This document shows, in pieces, positions 11,286 to 23,449 of a stretch of 45,439 nt of DNA (position 1 is the stretch's first letter; each line of letters begins with the position of its first letter). Origin of the DNA: Nemertoderma westbladi (taxonomy: Eukaryota > Xenacoelomorpha > Nemertodermatida > Nemertodermatidae); NCBI GenBank assembly GCA_032718475.1, contig JAUCBJ010000557.1:1-45439 (forward strand), in the 5' to 3' direction. A program made the position numbers and the translations under genes. Under the pieces are notes generated by a model, which did no database searches, had not been told where the DNA came from, and was given only the letters and a program-made list of their open reading frames with translations.

Positions 11286-11909
11286 ATGGCGAGGACACCC
11301 AGTTTATGTTTGTGGCTGACAGTAGTTTCCCTGGTCCTCCATTGTTCGACCTCTGTCGATATCAGCCGTGTGGAAACCGGCCAGCTCCGACGTTCGTTGC
11401 TCCAACCCCCGCTAGACGATATCGCGAAGGAAGTTAAAGACGATGATACAGCTAACGAAGATATAGGGGATACCCTGTACAGCGCGGACGAGGAAACAGA
11501 TAAACTAGTTGGAGACGATATACCCGAAGGTAGTAAGCGTGACAGCCACCCTTACGATGTGGGATTCGTTCACGCTTTTATAGCCGCTTTAAGCGTCGTT
11601 GTTGTATCGGAGATCGGCGATAAAACCTTCTTTATAGCGGCGATTATGGCGATGAGATACAGTAGATTGACTGTGTTCCTGGGAGCGATCGGAGCGCTCG
11701 CTACTATGACTGCGTTGAGCGCGGGAATGGGTGGCTTGGTTACCGTAGTTCCCCGGTATATCACGCATTACGCGAGTATTGTTCTGTTCGCCGGTTTCGG
11801 GGTTAAACTCATTCTCGACGGTTACCGGATGGCCCCTGGAGAGGCGCAGGAAGAATATGAAGCCGTACAGGTTGAGTTGAAGAGTCACGATGAGCGATTT
11901 GTGGAACAG
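11286..11909 (+). CDS. TMEM165: TMEM165 exon 1
   Basis: 208 codons from ATG to GAACAG|GTGGGT. Carries the signal segment, the acidic lumenal region and the first three-helix repeat with EIGDKT. Confidence 0.92.
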
Positions 11910-13055
11910 GTGGGTGTCAATTAGCAGTTAGGGCAGTAGGGAGTGGAGGTCTTCAGATTCCAGTAAAAGGGACAGCCCGAAGGTTTTCTCCAAAATTTAC
12001 AATTATTTATGTACCGGTAGTTGCGCCAAAAGTCGATCATTGTCTGCTATCACGTGGCTTGGGCGACCCAATAATATTTATAATGAAATATATATTTATT
12101 ATTAATTAAGATTTTCAGGAAACTGAACGTTTAAAAGTCCGAAAGCATGGTAAACAAAACATTCACATCATGTTAGTCAAGATCCACAAACTTCCATAAC
12201 ATAGAAGGTATAAAATATCACAACACTCGGTCACATTGAGATAATTAGATAGATATATAACCCAGTCGTGGCACTGCCCGCTGGTGAATTTATAATGAAA
12301 ATGTGGAAGTTTGAAGGGAATCTGAAGAACTCGAATACTCCCAGACGGATATTGTAATTATTAGTTTTTTATTATTGTAATTAATTCTTACCTTTTCATT
12401 CTTCCTTTGTTCATTACAATAAATTATTATAAAACACGAAACTACGACTGTCTGTGAGGGCATTCAAGGATTCAACCCTTTAATTATTTAGATTGAACAC
12501 TTTAAACATTTGATGGTTTAATGAATTTATTTATAGAACTTTATAATATAATATTTTCGGAATTATATCTTTAGGATTAAAATTTTAACTTTCCAACTTC
12601 CAAGTAATAAATGAAAGGAAATAAATGTTGATTTTATTTCTATTATTATTTTTTAGTTATTACATAAATAATTGTATTTTATCAAACAGAATCGTATGGT
12701 AGAGGACCCGGAGTCTGGAGTGTCCCGTGTGGCGTCGCCACCCGCCACTACGGCGTTACTCCGGCTCTGCTGCTCGCCGGTTCTCCTGCAGGCGTTCACG
12801 CTGACCTTCCTAGCGGAGTGGGGCGATCGCTCCCAGATCACCACAATCCTCCTCGCCGCCCGGGAGGACTCGTTGGCGGACATTGTGGCGGTCACTTTGG
12901 GCGGCACTCTCGGACACTCTCTGTGCACCGGACTGGCTGTACTCGCCGGCCGGTTGATATCCTCTCGGATATCCGCCAGAACTGTTACCATTGTCGGCGG
13001 AATTGTCTTCCTTCTCTTCGCTGTTTCTGCTGTTTTTATTGACGAATCGGCGTAA
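11286..13055 (+). CDS. TMEM165: TMEM165/GDT1-family Golgi cation transporter (two exons)
   Basis: Join 11286-11909 and 12690-13055: 329 residues, against ~324 in human. The family (UPF0016/GDT1) exchanges Mn2+/Ca2+ for H+ in the Golgi and supports glycosylation. Visible: a hydrophobic signal-like segment (residues ~6-22), an acidic lumenal stretch (~44-88), then two repeats of three membrane helices. Each repeat carries the signature E-x-G-D-[KR]-[TS]: EIGDKT (109-114) and EWGDRS (251-256). A charged linker between them (EAQEEYEAVQVELKSHDERF) matches the animal protein's coiled coil. The intron splits CAG|GTGGGT and ATCAAACAG|AAT in phase 0, 780 bp long. Reading through would stop four codons later. 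Both key motifs are intact, so the gene looks functional. Confidence 0.95.
11910..12689 (+). other. TMEM165 intron 1
   Basis: 780 bp, AT-rich, begins GTGGGT and ends ATCAAACAG. The region before the acceptor is T-rich (12631-12680). No mobile element recognised. Confidence 0.85.
12690..13055 (+). CDS. TMEM165: TMEM165 exon 2
   Basis: 121 codons plus stop. It encodes the second three-helix repeat with EWGDRS and the GGTLGHSLCTGLAVLAGR block that is highly conserved in the family. GC-rich compared with its surroundings. The minus-strand open frame over it is a shadow. Confidence 0.92.
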   Translation, partial: NRMVEDPESGVSRVASPPATTALLRLCCSPVLLQAFTLTFLAEWGDRSQITTILLAAREDSLADIVAVTLGGTLGHSLCTGLAVLAGRLISSRISARTVTIVGGIVFLLFAVSAVFIDESA

Positions 13056-13066
13056 CTTAAACGGGC

Positions 13067-13087
13067 GGGGGGGGGGGGGGGGGGGGG
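13067..13087 (+). repeat. 21-base poly-G run in the TMEM165 3' UTR
   Basis: Eleven bases after the stop codon, preceded by GGGC. It would be transcribed as a continuous G tract. Confidence 0.9.
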
Positions 13088-13205
13088 TCCGAGCAATCTG
13101 ATTGGACGATATAATTTTATTGACCCCAAGCTCTCGGGTAATAAATTTGTGGAGATGTTTGTTCAGTTATGAATAGGGATTGGGGAACATTTTAAAGTGG
13201 TGATA

Positions 13206-13211
13206 AATAAA
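13206..13211 (+). terminator. Polyadenylation signal AATAAA, TMEM165
   Basis: Canonical AATAAA 150 bp after the stop, followed by AATAAAA at 13217. The most likely 3' end of TMEM165 mRNA. Confidence 0.6.
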
Positions 13212-14334
13212 GTCGGAATAAAAAAAACTATATATAATTAAAACACCAGATTAGTGACATTTAATTTGTTAAAATCCAACTCAGCAAGCCGCACTGCAAT
13301 ACAATAATGTGCCGCCAGCCAGCGCGACCACTCTATCTATGTACAGTACGTGTCTGTTTGTTTTACAATTCGTTTTCCTTCCTAATTGAAATTCCATAAT
13401 TTAAGGGACAAATCATCCCCCTTTTTTACCATTTTTGGCTGTTTTGCCGTGTGTGTACTGCACTGTGTAGTGGAATTAGAAAATGTTAAGCATTAATTTA
13501 GATTAAATAGCAAACATGACGACCGAGGATATATTGTATAATGAAAAAGTTAATAAAATAAATCACAACTCTTTTAATTGTGAGTCATAGCGCACAGACA
13601 CTAGAATTTAAAAGGTAATTTGATTTTCGAACAAAATTACCTATTTTACTAGCACGGATTTAAATACTGAGTTAATGGCGCTGAATGTTAGCAAATACCA
13701 AATACCACGAAACGTATGTAGTGGGAAGGAGCAGGTTACATATGGCGGTGTATTCTAACCAAAACAATAAACAAAACTAGTCGTATGTGACATATTTGCG
13801 CCGGATTTTCATCTGCGACGAACTTTCGCCACTACAATATTTTATTTTTATTTAATATTTTTTGATGTGTTTCTCCCACTGAGTGCAAACTAACTAATTA
13901 ATTATCCAACACAATACATTTTGCATTTATTATATTTATATATTGGTGATATAGTATTTTTTTTAGTTGTATTTATTATTTAACATTTCGTGCTGATTTA
14001 ATAGGAACGTTTACCAGTAGCGAGGCGGTAACATATCAGCCGTCAGTCGACTTACTTATTATCACACTGGTTAACAATGCAATACTTAACGGAATCTTCG
14101 TTATCATTATAGCCGGAATATTTTTCTATTTTGTTTTTAATACATTTCAGCCTCCTAACTTTGTATTGCTATTTTTCACTCTCAATATTTAGCACTTCTG
14201 CTACGAAGCCTTAGGTAAACTAGAGCCATTTATTGGATGGTAGGGAATACTCAACATCATTGGGTGTTGTAGTAACATTAAAGTGTCTTGTAGTTTATCT
14301 GTCAAATTGAGGTGACTATAAATTATGGGAATTT
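13212..14334. other. Non-coding stretch before the satellite
   Basis: AT-rich, no supported gene, RNA or recognised element. The satellite begins abruptly after 'gggaatttcaatgaaacactc' near 14330. Confidence 0.5.
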
Positions 14335-17300
14335 CAATGAAACACTCTTATACTGTCAGTGGGGCGAGTCACTGAAACACTATTATACTGTCAGTGGGGC
14401 GAGTCACTGAAACACTCTTATACTGCCAGTGGGGCGAGTCACTGAAACACTCTTATACTGTCAGTGGGGCGAGTCACTGAAACACTGTTATACTGTCACT
14501 GGGGCGAGTCACTGAAACACTCGTATACTGTCAGTGGGGCGAGTCACTGAAACACTCGATTACTGTCAGTGGGGCGAGTCACTGAAACACTCTTATACTG
14601 CCAGTGGGGCGAGTCACTGAAACACTCTTATACTGTCAGTGGGGCGAGTCACTGAAACACTGTTATACTGTCACTGGGGCGAGTCACTGAAACACTCGTA
14701 TACTGTCAGTGGGGCGAGTCACTGAAACACTCTTATACTGTCAGTGGGGCGAGTCACTGAAACACTCGATTACTGTCAGTGGGGCGAGTCACTGAAACAC
14801 TGTTATACTGTCAGTGGGGCGAGTCACTGAAACACTCGTATACTGTCAGTGGGGCGAGTCACTGAAACACTCTTATACTGTCAGTGGGGCGAGTCACTGA
14901 AACACTCTTATACTATCACTGGGGCGAGTCACTGAAACACTCGTATACTGTCAGTGGGGCGAGTCACTGAAATACTCTTATACTGTCAGTGGGGCGAGTC
15001 ACTGAAACACTCGATTACTGTCAGTGGGGCGAGTCACTGAAACACTCTTATACTGCCAGTGGGGCGAGTCACTGAAACACTCTTATACTATCACTGGGGC
15101 GAGTCACTGAAACACTCGTATACTGTCAGTGGGGCGAGTCACTGAAACACTCTTATACTGTCAGTGGGGCGAGTCACTGAAACACTCTTATACTATCACT
15201 GGGGCGAGTCACTGAAACACTCGATTACTGTCAGTGGGGCGAGTCACTGAAACACTGTTATACTGTCAGTGGGGCGAGTCACTGAAACACTCTTATACTA
15301 TCACTGGGGCGAGTCACTGAAACACTCGTATACTGTCAGTGGGGCGAGTCACTGAAACACTCTTATACTGTCAGTGGGGCGAGTCACTGAAACACTCGAT
15401 TACTGTCAGTGGGGCGAGTCACTGAAACACTCTTATACTGCCAGTGGGGCGAGTCACTGAAACACTCTTATACTGTCAGCGGGGCGAGTCACTGAAACAC
15501 TGTTATACTGTCACTGGGGCGAGTCACTGAAACACTCGTATACTGTCAGTGGGGCGAGTCACTGAAACACTCTTATACTGTCAGTGGGGCGAGTCACTGA
15601 AACACTCTTATACTGTCAGTGGGGCGAGTCACTGAAACACTCGTATACTGCCAGTGGGGCGAGTCACTGAAACACTCTTATACTGTCAGTGGGGCGAGTT
15701 ACTGAAACACTCTTATACTGTCAGTGGGGCGAGTCACTGAAACACTCTTATACTGTCAGTGGGGCGAGTCACTGAAACACTCTTATACTGTCAGTGGGGC
15801 GAGTCACTGAAACACTCTTATACTGTCAGTGGGGCGAGTCACTGAAACATTCTTATACTGTCAGTGGGGCGAGTCACTGAAACACTCTTATACTGTCAGT
15901 GGGGCGAGTCACTGAAACACTCGCATACTGCCAGTGGGGCGAGTCACTGAAACACTCTTATACTGTCAGTGGGGCGAGTTACTGAAACACTCTTATACTG
16001 TCAGTGGGGCGAGTCACTGAAACACTCTTATACTGTCAGTAGGGCGAGTCACTGAAACACTCTTATACTGTCAGTGGGGCGAGTCACTGAAACACTCTTA
16101 TACTGTCAGTGGGGCGAGTCACTGAAACACTCTTATACTGTGAGTGGGACGAGTCACTGAAACACTCTTATACTGTCAGTGGGGCGAGTCACTGAAACAC
16201 TCTTATACTGTCAGTGGGGCGAGTCACTGAAACACTCTTATACTGTCAGTGGGGCGAGTCACTGAAACACTCTTATACTGTCAGTGGGGCGAGTCACTGA
16301 AACACTCGCATACTGCCAGTGGGGCGAGTCACTGAAACACTCTTATACTGTCAGTGGGGCGAGTTACTGAAACACTCTTATACTGTCAGTGGGGCGAGTC
16401 ACTGAAACACTCTTATACTGTCAGTAGGGCGAGTCACTGAAACACTCTTATACTGTCAGTGGGGCGAGTCACTGAAACACTCTTATACTGTGAGTGGGGC
16501 GAGTCACTGAAACACTCTTATACTGTGAGTGGGACGAGTCACTGAAACACTCTTATACTGTCAGTGGGGCGAGTCACTGAAACACTCTTATACTGTCAGT
16601 GGGGCGAGTCACTGAAACACTCTTATACTGTCAGTGGGGCGAGTCACTAAAACACTCTTATACTGTCAGTGGGGCGAGTCACTGAAACACTCTTATACTG
16701 TCAGTGGGGCGAGTCACTGAAACACTCTTATACTGTCAGTGGGGCGAGTCACTAAAACACTCTTATACTGTCAGTGGGGCGAGTCACTGAAACACTCTTA
16801 TACTATCAGTGGGGCGAGTCACTGAAACACTCTTATATTGTCAGTGGGGCGAGTCACTGAAACACTCGATTACTGTCAGTGGGGCGAGTCACTGAAACAC
16901 TCTTATACTGTCAGTGGGGCGAGTCACTAAAACACTCTTATACTGTCAGTGGGGCGAGTCACTGAAACACTCTTATACTATCAGTGGGGCGAGTCACTGA
17001 AACACTCTTATACTGTCAGTGGGGCGAGTCACTGAAACACTCGATTACTGTCAGTGGGGCGAGTCACTGAAACACTCTTATACTGTCAGTGGGGCGAGTC
17101 ACTGAAACACTCTTATACTGTCAGTGGCCCAGTGGGGCGAGTCACTGAAACACTCTTATACTGTCAGTGGGGCGAGTCACTGAAACACTCTTATACTGTG
17201 AGTGGGGCGAGTCACTGAAACACTCTTATACTGTCAGTGGGGCGAGTCACTGAAACACTCGTATACTGTCAGTGGGGCGAGTCACTGAAACACTCTTATA

Positions 17301-20300
17301 CTGTCAGTGGGGCGAGTCACTGAAACACTCGTATACTGTCAGTGGGGCGAGTCACTGAAACACTCTTATACTGTGAGTGGGGCGAGTCACTGAAACACTC
17401 TTATACTGTCAGTGGGGCGAGTCACTGAAACAATCTTATACTGTGAGTGGGGCGAGTCACTGAAACACTCTTATACTGTGAGTGGGGCGAGTCACTGAAA
17501 CACTCTTATACTGTCAGTGGGGCGAGTCACTGAAACACTCTTATACTCCCAGTGGGGCGAGTCACTGAAACACTCTTATACTGTCAGTGGGGCGAGTCAC
17601 TGAAACACTCTTATACTGTCAGTGGGGCGAGTCACTGAAACACTCTTATACTGTGAGTGGGGCGAGTCACTGAAACACTCGTATACTGTCAGTGGGGCGA
17701 GTCACTGAAACACTCTTATACTGTCACTGGGGCGAGTCACTGAAACACTCTTATACTGTCAGTGGGGCGAGTCACTGAAACACTCTTATACTGTCAGTGG
17801 GGCGAGTCACTGAAACACTCTTATACTGTCAGTGGCCCAGTGGGGCGAGTCACTGAAACACTCTTATACTGTCACTGGGGCGAGTCACTGAAACACTCTT
17901 ATACTGTCAGTGGGGCGAGTCACTGAAACACTCTTATACTGTCAGTGGCCCAGTGGGGCGAGTCACTGAAACACTCTTATACTGTCACTGGGGCGAGTCA
18001 CTGAAACACTCTTATACTGTCAGTGGGGCGAGTCACTGAAACACTCGTATACTGTCAGTGGGGCGAGTCACTGAAACACTCTTATACTGTCAGTGGGGCC
18101 ACTGAAACACTCTTATACTGTCAGTGGGGCGAGTCACTGAAACACTCTTATACTGTCACTGGGGCGAGTCACTGAAACACTCTTATACTGTCAGTGGGGC
18201 GAGTCACTAAAACACTCTTATACTGTCAGTGGGGCGAGTCACTGAAACACTCTTATACTATCAGTGGGGCGAGTCACTGAAACACTCTTATATTGTCAGT
18301 GGGGCGAGTCACTGAAACACTCTTATACTGTCAGTGGGGCGAGTCACTGAAACACTCTTATACTGTCAGTGGGGCGAGTCACTAAAACACTATTATACTG
18401 TCAGTGGGGCGAGTCACTGAAACACTCTTATACTGTCAGTGGGGCGTGTCACTGAAACACTCTTATACTGTCAGTGGGGCGAGTCACTGAAACACTCTTA
18501 TACTGCCAGTGGGGCGAGTCACTGAAACACTCTTATACTGTCAGTGGGGCGAGTCACTGAAACACTCTTATACTGTCAGTGGGGCGAGTCACTGAAACAC
18601 TCGTATACTGTCAGTGGGGCGAGTCACTGAAACACTCTTATACTGTCAGTGGGGCGAGTCACTGAAACACTCGTATACTGTCAGTGGGGCGAGTCACTGA
18701 AACACTCGATTACTGTCAGTGGGGCGAGTCACTGAAACACTCTTATACTGTGAGTGGGGCGAGTCACTGAAACACTCTTATACTGCCAGTGGGGCGAGTC
18801 ACTGAAACACTCTTATACTGTGAGTGGGGCGAGTCACTGAAACACTCTTATACTGTCAGTGGGGCGAGTCACTGAAACACTCGATTACTGTCAGTGGGGC
18901 GAGTCACTGAAACACTATTATACTGTGAGTAGGGCGAGTCACTGAAACACTCTTATACTGCCAGTGGGGCGAGTCACTGAAACACTCTTATACTGTGAGT
19001 GGGGCGAGTCACTGAAACACTCTTATACTGCCAGTGGGGCGAGTCACTGAAACACTCTTATACTGTCAGTGGGGCGAGTCACTGAAACACTCGTATACTG
19101 TCAGTGGGGCGAGTCACTGAAACACTCTTATACTGTCAGTGGGGCGAGTCACTGAAACACTCTTATACTGTCAGTGGGGCGAGTCACTGAAACACTCTTA
19201 TACTGTCAGTGGGGCGAGTCACTGAAACACTCTTATACTGCCAGTGGGGCGAGTCACTGAAACACTCTTATACTGTGAGTGGGGCGAGTCACTGAAACAC
19301 TCTTATACTGTCAGTGGGGCGAGTCACTGAAACACTCGATTACTGTCAGTGGGGCGAGTCACTGAAACACTCTTATACTGTCAGTGGGGCGAGTCACTGA
19401 AACACTCTTATACTGTGAGTGGGGCGAGTCACTGAAACACTCGTATACTGTCAGTGGGGCGAGTCACTGAAACACTCTTATACTGTGAGTGGGGCGAGTC
19501 ACTGAAACACTCTTATACTGTCAGTGGGGCGAGTCACTGAAACACTCTTATACTATCAGTGGGGCGAGTCACTGAAACAATCTTATACTGTGAGTGGGGC
19601 GAGTCACTGAAACGCTCTTATACTGTCAGTGGGGCGAGTCACTGAAACACTCTTATACTGTCAGTGGGGCGAGTCACTGAAACACTCTTATACTGTGAGT
19701 GGGGCGAGTCACTGAAACACTCGTATACTGTCAGTGGGGCGAGTCACTGAAACACTCTTATACTGTGAGTGGGGCGAGTCACTGAAACACTCTTATACTG
19801 TCAGTGGGGCGAGTCACTGAAACACTCTTATACTATCAGTGGGGCGAGTCACTGAAACAATCTTATACTGTGAGTGGGGCGAGTCACTGAAACGCTCTTA
19901 TACTGTCAGTGGGGCGAGTCACTGAAACACTCTTATACTATCAGTGGGGCGAGTCACTGAAACACTCGTATACTGCCAGTGGGGCGAGTCACTGAAACAC
20001 TCTTATACTGTCAGTGGGGCGAGTCACTGAAACACTCTTATATTGTCAGTGGGGCGAGTCACTGAAACACTCTTATACTGTCAGTGGGGCGAGTCACTGA
20101 AACACTCGTATACCGTCAGTGGGGCGAGTCACTGAAACACTCTTATACTGTCAGTGGGGCGAGTCACTGAAACACTCTTATACTGCCAGTGGGGCGAGTC
20201 ACTGAAACACTCTTATACTGTGAGTGGGGCGAGTCACTGAAACACTCTTATACTGTCAGTGGGGCGAGTCACTGAAACACTCGATTACTGTCAGTGGGGC

Positions 20301-22909
20301 GAGTCACTGAAACACTCTTATACTGTCAGTGGGGCGAGTCACTGAAACACTCGTATACTGTCAGTGGGGCGAGTCACTGAAACACTCTTATACTGTCAGT
20401 GGGGCGAGTCACTGAAACACTCGATTACTGTCAGTGGGGCGAGTCACTGAAACACTCTTATACTGTCAGTGGGGCGAGTCACTGAAACACTCTTATACTG
20501 TCAGTGGCCCAGTGGGGCGAGTCACTGAAACACTCTTATACTGTCAGTGGGGCGAGTCACTGAAACACTCTTATACTGTGAGTGGGGCGAGTCACTGAAA
20601 CACTCTTATACTGTCAGTGGGGCGAGTCACTGAAACACTCGTATACTGTCAGTGGGGCGAGTCACTGAAACACTCTTATACTGTCAGTGGGGCGAGTCAC
20701 TGAAACACTCGTATACTGTCAGTGGGGCGAGTCACTGAAACACTCTTATACTGTGAGTGGGGCGAGTCACTGAAACACTCTTATACTGTCAGTGGGGCGA
20801 GTCACTGAAACAATCTTATACTGTGAGTGGGGCGAGTCACTGAAACACTCTTATACTGTGAGTGGGGCGAGTCACTGAAACACTCTTATACTGTCAGTGG
20901 GGCGAGTCACTGAAACACTCTTATACTCCCAGTGGGGCGAGTCACTGAAACACTCTTATACTGTCAGTGGGGCGAGTCACTGAAACACTCTTATACTGTC
21001 AGTGGGGCGAGTCACTGAAACACTCTTATACTGTGAGTGGGACGAGTCACTGAAACACTCGTATACTGTCAGTGGGGCGAGTCACTGAAACACTCTTATA
21101 CTGTCAGTGGGGCGAGTCACTGAAACACTCGTATACTGTCAGTGGGGCGAGTCACTGAAACACTCTTATACTGTCAGTGGGGCGAGTCACTGAAACACTC
21201 GTATACTGTCAGTGGGGCGAGTCACTGAAACACTCTTATACTGTGAGTGGGGCGAGTCACTGAAACACTCTTATACTGCCAGTGGGGCGAGTCACTGAAA
21301 CACTCTTATACTGTCAGTGGGGCGAGTTACTGAAACACTCTTATACTGTCAGTGGGGCGAGTCACTGAAACAATCTTATACTGTGAGTGGGGCGAGTCAC
21401 TGAAACACTCTTATACTGTGAGTGGGGCGAGTCACTGAAACACTCTTATACTGTCAGTGGGGCGAGTCACTGAAACACTCTTATACTGTCAGTGGGGCGA
21501 GTCACTGAAACATTCTTATACTGTCAGTGGGGCGAGTCACTGAAACACTCGTATACTGTCAGTGGGGCGAGTCACTGAAACACTCTTATACTGTGAGTGG
21601 GGCGAGTCACTGAAACACTCTTATACTGTCAGTGGGGCGAGTCACTGAAACACTCTTATACTGTCAGTGGGGCGAGTCACTGAAACACTCTTATACTGTG
21701 AGTGGGGCGAGTCACTGAAACACTCTTATACTGTCAGTGGGGCGAGTCACTGAAACACTCTTATACTGTCAGTGGGGCGAGTCACTGAAACATTCTTATA
21801 CTGTCAGTGGGGCGAGTCACTGAAACACTCTTATACTGTCAGTGGGGCGAGTCACTAAAACACTCTTATACTGTCAGTGGGGCGAGTCACTGAAACACTC
21901 TTATACTGTCAGTGGGGCGAGTCACTGAAACACTCTTATACTGTCAGTGGGGCGAGTCACTGAAACACTCTTATACTGTCAGTGGGGCGAGTCACTGAAA
22001 CACTCTTATACTGTGAGTGGGGCGAGTCACTGAAACACTCTTATACTGTCAGTGGGGCGAGTCACTGAAACACTCTTATACTGTCAGTGGGGCGAGTCAC
22101 TGAAACATTCTTATACTGTCAGTGGGGCGAGTCACTGAAACACTCTTATACTGTCAGTGGGGCGAGTCACTGAAACACTCTTATACTGTCAGTGGGGCGA
22201 GTCACTGAAACACTCTTATACTGTCAGTGGGGCGAGTCACTGAAACACTCTTATACTGTGAGTGGGGCGAGTCACTGAAACAATCTTATACTGTGAGTGG
22301 GGCGAGTCACTGAAACACTCTTATACTGTGAGTGGGGCGAGTCACTGAAACACTCTTATACTGTCAGTGGGGCGAGTCACTGAAACACTCTTATACTGTC
22401 AGTGGGGCGAGTCACTGAAACATTCTTATACTGTCAGTGGGGCGAGTCACTGAAACAATCTTATACTGTGAGTGGGGCGAGTCACTGAAACACTCTTATA
22501 CTGTCAGTGGGGCGAGTCACTGAAACACTCTTATACTGTGAGTGGGGCGAGTCACTGAAACACTCTTATACTGTCAGTGGGGCGAGTCACTGAAACACTC
22601 TTATACTGTGAGTGGGGCGAGTCACTGAAACACTCTTATACTGTCAGTGGGGCGAGTCACTGAAACACTCTTATACTGTGAGTGGGGCGAGTCACTGAAA
22701 CACTCTTATACTGTCAGTGGGGCGAGTCACTGAAACACTCTTATACTATCAGTGGGGCGAGTCACTGAAACACTCTTATACTGTCAGTGGGGCGAGTCAC
22801 TGAAACACTCTTATGCTGTCAGTGGGGCGCGAGTCACTGAAACACTCTGTGGGGCGAGTCACTGAAACACTCTTATACTGTCAGTGGACCGAGTCACTGA
22901 AACACTCTT
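14335..22909 (+). repeat. 35-bp satellite array (~245 units)
   Basis: Monomer read as GGGGCGAGTCACTGAAACAC followed by TCTTATACTGTCAGT. Common variants are TCGTATACTG, TCGATTACTG, TGTGAGT, TGCCAGT, CACTAAAAC and ACAATCTT. A 43-bp form with an extra 8 bp (AGTGGCCCAGTGGGG) occurs at about 17125, 17834, 17945 and 20505. One 31-bp deletion form lies near 18098. Block duplications are visible: 8-unit (280 bp) and 11-unit (385 bp) shifts, and a ~650-bp block repeated 3380 bp apart. The last three or four units (22820-22909) are degenerate. There are no unique spacers and no open frame, so this is not a CRISPR array. Confidence 0.97.
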
Positions 22910-23092
22910 GGCTCAAAATCCCAAAAAGTGACCAAAAAAAATATTTTTTTTGTAAAAAAAACAAAGTTTCCCAAAGTATGCAATATTATATATCACCAGA
23001 AAGCTCTTGATGCGCTGAATTCAATGGTGGTAATTTCCCAATAGCCCCGACCTCATGGTAACTAATAATTGAGAAAAACAGATGTCCATTCC

Positions 23093-23190
23093 TGTAACAC
23101 TTGTCCCACAATGTAACGCCCGATATCAGCCAATCAGAGCCCTTGAATGGTGATTTCCGATGCCTGTAACAATTTGTCCCACCATGTAAC
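23093..23190 (+). repeat. TTGTCCCA..TGTAAC motif pair (left side of the TIR element)
   Basis: Two copies of GTAACA-(n)-TTGTCCCAC-(n)-ATGTAAC, at about 23095 and 23166, in forward orientation. They match, in the opposite orientation, the motifs at 24897-25310. Confidence 0.5.
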
Positions 23191-23449
23191 ACCAGTTGTA
23201 ATTACACTGAAATGTTAAATTAACCTAGATTCCGTCTATGAGTGGGAGCTATGCAGCCATTCTGATCCCAGTAACACCTTCCAATAAAGCCCCCATTTCT
23301 GGAAAAATTATAAAATATTATAGTTTATCAAATAAACATAAAGAGTTTATTAAAACATTTTAACCACTTTAGGTACTTTAGTGACGATTTATATGAAAAT
23401 TTGATTTGCTTTGCTTTGATTACCGAGTTTATAACAACTGTATATCACT

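Noticed and set aside
12653-13129. 158-residue minus-strand open frame
   Set aside because: Shadow of TMEM165 exon 2; proline-rich N-terminus comes from the poly-G run.
14335-22909. CRISPR-like repeat array
   Set aside because: Units are head-to-tail without unique spacers, in an animal genome. It is a satellite.
14335-22909. Centromeric satellite
   Set aside because: Short monomer and a single 8.6-kb block between ordinary genes. No evidence for a centromere from this window alone.
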